Both the position numbers and the translations under genes were made by a program. Below, piece after piece: positions 61,939 through 64,000 of a DNA stretch of 64,000 bases. Below the pieces are notes generated by a model. The model saw only the letters and a list, made by a program, of their open reading frames with translations. It did no database searches and had not been told where the DNA came from. How positions within the stretch are numbered: position 1 is the stretch's first letter; each line of letters begins with the position of its first letter. Source of the DNA: Fasciolopsis buskii (taxonomy: Eukaryota; Platyhelminthes; Trematoda; Plagiorchiida; Fasciolidae); the NCBI GenBank assembly GCA_008360955.1, contig LUCM01008347.1:128619-192618 (forward strand). The letters are read 5' to 3'.

Positions 61939-62900
61939 GTGAGTGTAGATTTTACTGATTTCATTCAACTTTGCCATTTTATCATGATTTACTGCTCCCC
62001 TGGACATGTTTCCTTATTACAATTCCACTATTCATCGAAGAGTTCCGGTTAATTCTACACATCCCCTTACGTCCTCCTGGTGAACCTATTATGTGTATAT
62101 TGTACCACATGAGGTAAATGATGCATTCGACGTCTTTTTTAATCCGGCCCTTAGAATGATGCTTTTCCTTACATATTTTTGCGCATCCCCACTTTTTCAC
62201 AGTGGAATGTTTCGTTATATTCCCGTTTTCGCTATGCAGATAGTGGATAAACATGAATATAAACAATACTAATCAAACCTGCACGCAAATTAGACGCTGT
62301 TTTAAAATTCTGTTGCAGCAAGTATAGCAATTAGGATGCGCAATGCGTAAGTGAATTTCTTATTCTAAATAACTTCTGACTCACTTTTCCAAATCACAAT
62401 AAATGCAAGTAAAATATAGGTGCTAAACACACCGCAAGGAAATCAAATGAAGTAAAACGAAATTCAAAGCAACAACCTATATTCCACAGCCGTTTCAAAT
62501 CGAACTTCAATTAACGAATTCCGAACTGTGCCAATGTGACCATTCATTTACCTGCATTTTCTTACTAGTCCACCATTATGTGGCGGAGAACCAGACTACG
62601 TTAGAATAATATAAGTAATTTTTATTGGAAACGGACAAGTGCTTGATTCATAATCTTCCATTTTTGTAGCACCATCAGAATCACGAAACTAATCACTGAA
62701 AGAATTGTGGCGCTGTAGTCATTGCTGTCACAGTTCTGGATTTAAAGTGAGTTGAAACTGGTACACTGTATGAGAGTAAGATAGGGTCAGATGTTAAGAA
62801 GACGAGAGGATGCACTCAACTCAAAAGGACAAGTCCAGGACTCTTAAAGTCGATCACAAGGCAAGGAGAGAAACCCAGTTGCTTTTATTAGGGTAGGCCA
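61939..62900. other. No recognised gene
   Basis: AT-rich intron or spacer. An open run on minus at 61982-62266 has no recognised motif. Confidence 0.45.
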
Positions 62901-63032
62901 TCAGAAAGTGACGCAAAGCCAAACGAAGCGTTGTGGATAATTCTTGACATCTGTGTCAAAGGAAACACATGTATGCCCTGAGTTTTCAGAATCGAAGAAG
63001 AGAACTACTCTGTCCTGTGTCCGAAAGCCTTC
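62901..63032 (-). CDS. Candidate terminal exon, unknown protein
   Basis: On minus a near-perfect acceptor (TTTTCGTTTGTGCTTATCTTGTAG, AG at 63034-63033) is followed by 43 codons and a TGA at 62903-62901. The peptide reads EGFRTQDRVVLFFDSENSG then HTCVSFDTDVKNYPQRF and ends WLCVTF. The mixed charged and beta-like pattern is protein-like, but 44 open codons are not rare. Plus-strand candidates just to the right (63145-63345) conflict in strand. No family recognised. Confidence 0.28.
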   Translation of the reverse strand, partial: EGFRTQDRVVLFFDSENSGHTCVSFDTDVKNYPQRFVWLCVTF

Positions 63033-63144
63033 CTACAAGATAAGCACAAACGAAAATAAGACTGCGCTCAAAGTTATGCTGTTCAGTATCTCAAACTGTG
63101 CGCAAAGCAGTTAAGAAAAGTTGGCTAGTAAAAGTGAATTGTGA

Positions 63145-63345
63145 ACAGCCGTACTGTTAACTGCAATCTGGCCGTATGTTGTCGCAGGCGAGGGACGTGT
63201 CAGCTACCGTCAGGGAAACGGGTTCACAGAGTATCTTTTAACACCTAATCCGATCAATGCTGCCAGTCTGAGAGATACTGGAGCTAAGTCAAAACGTAGA
63301 ACAAAAGAATGCGGCGTTTCTGGTAGTTTATCTGTCAACTGCAGA
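63145..63345 (+). CDS. Candidate coding stretch without ATG, unknown protein
   Basis: Sixty-seven codons are open between a TGA and a TAG, with raised GC. An internal acceptor CGTATGTTGTCGCAG at 63188 would start an exon at GC GAG GGA CGT. The peptide contains GEGRVSYRQGNGFTEYLLTP, NPINAASLRDTGAKSKRR and TKECGVSGSLSVNC. A weak donor TCTG|GTAGTT occurs near 63321. No family recognised. Confidence 0.27.
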
Positions 63346-63788
63346 TAGTGTGGTGGATCGCTTTGATTCCCTTAGCCGACGGATCCCAGACATTTCATGA
63401 CTGACACTGATGGTTTTCAGTCTAGGAAAAAGACTGATAAGTTGTGTTCGACCAGCTGTAGAAGGCTGAAGTTGGTATGAAGTAGATCACAGATAGTTAC
63501 AACGACGTTCAGCAAACAATGAATAAAGCTGATAAAAGTCTACCTTCAGATAAACTTCCTTGCTCTACAACAACAAAGCAGCCACTTGCGATTGCAGTCA
63601 CGAGGTGAGCAGTTGCAGTAGCAGTGATAACAGTGAAAAATGATTTCCTCCCGACGTTGGTGAGAGTTCTTATGAAATTCAAGGTCCCAACCTATCGCGT
63701 ACGCTGGCTGAACTAACGCGAAAAATCAGAAAGAAGCCGACCAAATACAACGACAGGCACTAGGTGTTTCATTTTTTCAGTTTGCTAA

Positions 63789-64000
63789 AATCACGTATCA
63801 TCCTTCGAGGAACACCAAGACCATCTCACCTGGCAATATTTGAGCAAAGGAGCCCCTGCAAATAGCTGCCCGGTGAAAGGAGCTGCTGCTATTTTGCACG
63901 GTCTAAGATTTAAAATTTTCTTGGATTCGTTTTCAGGACACCAGCAGCTGCGGCTTCGCGAAGCAGAGATCTGTGCGCGCAAGAATGGAAACCCTTCCGA
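63789..64000 (+). CDS. Candidate coding stretch running off the right edge, unknown protein
   Basis: From just after a TAA at 63786-63788 the frame is open for 70 codons to the window end: EEHQDHLTWQYLSKGAPANS, KGAAAILHGLRFKIFLDSF, then HQQLRLREAEICARKNGNPS. GC is clearly raised over the last 64 bases, which follow a near-perfect acceptor (AAATTTTCTTGGATTCGTTTTCAG read with T-rich tract, AG at 63935-63936). Either the whole stretch is one exon or only 63937-64000 is, with all three frames open there. Another strong acceptor, GTTTCATTTTTTCAG, lies at 63780. Family cannot be told from so little. Confidence 0.35.

Overview
This window reads as AT-rich eukaryotic nuclear DNA: no operons, no dense long ORFs, no rRNA or CRISPR, many microsatellites, short open frames bounded by GT/AG splice-like sites, and a decayed CR1/Jockey-type LINE. 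A protocadherin N-terminus together with this LINE makes it metazoan. The overall look (large introns or spacers, 60-90 bp candidate introns, very small candidate exons) resembles a parasitic flatworm such as a trematode, but that placement is inference.

Only two things are firmly supported. (1) Bases 1-202, minus strand: the first coding exon of a protocadherin-like gene, with signal peptide and the start of cadherin repeat 1, running off the left edge. (2) About 13855-15068, minus strand: a dead 5'-truncated LINE with recognisable reverse transcriptase and C-terminal region.

Everything else that looks coding is a candidate exon or exon chain without a recognised family. At roughly 41% GC (assumed, not counted) I estimate that about 15-20 stop-to-stop runs over 100 codons would appear by chance in 64 kb of six-frame sequence. 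Single open runs of 60-130 codons are therefore weak evidence, and I kept those that also have good splice signals. The best are a five-exon phase-consistent chain at 21012-22207 (+), a three-exon chain at 56350-57475 (-), and single exons at 61779-61938 (+), 36556-36807 (-), 33424-33677 (+), 55713-55934 (+), 59814-59975 (+) and 11547-11789 (+). A coding-like zone lies at the right edge (62901-64000).

Layout: 0-0.26 kb protocadherin 5' end; 0.26-13.8 kb mostly upstream or intergenic DNA with a GAGT/ACTC microsatellite, a perfect inverted repeat and scattered exon candidates; 13.9-15.1 kb LINE relic; 15.1-21 kb nothing recognised; 21-24.2 kb cluster of plus-strand splice signals and a tRNA-like relic; 24.2-33.4 kb AT-rich with nothing recognised; 33.4-36.8 kb exon candidates on both strands; 37-48 kb nothing firm; 48.2-49.3 kb GC-richer block with mini-exon-like signals on minus; 49.3-55.7 kb simple repeats and hairpins; 55.7-64 kb exon candidates on both strands. 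How any candidates join into genes cannot be settled without transcript data.
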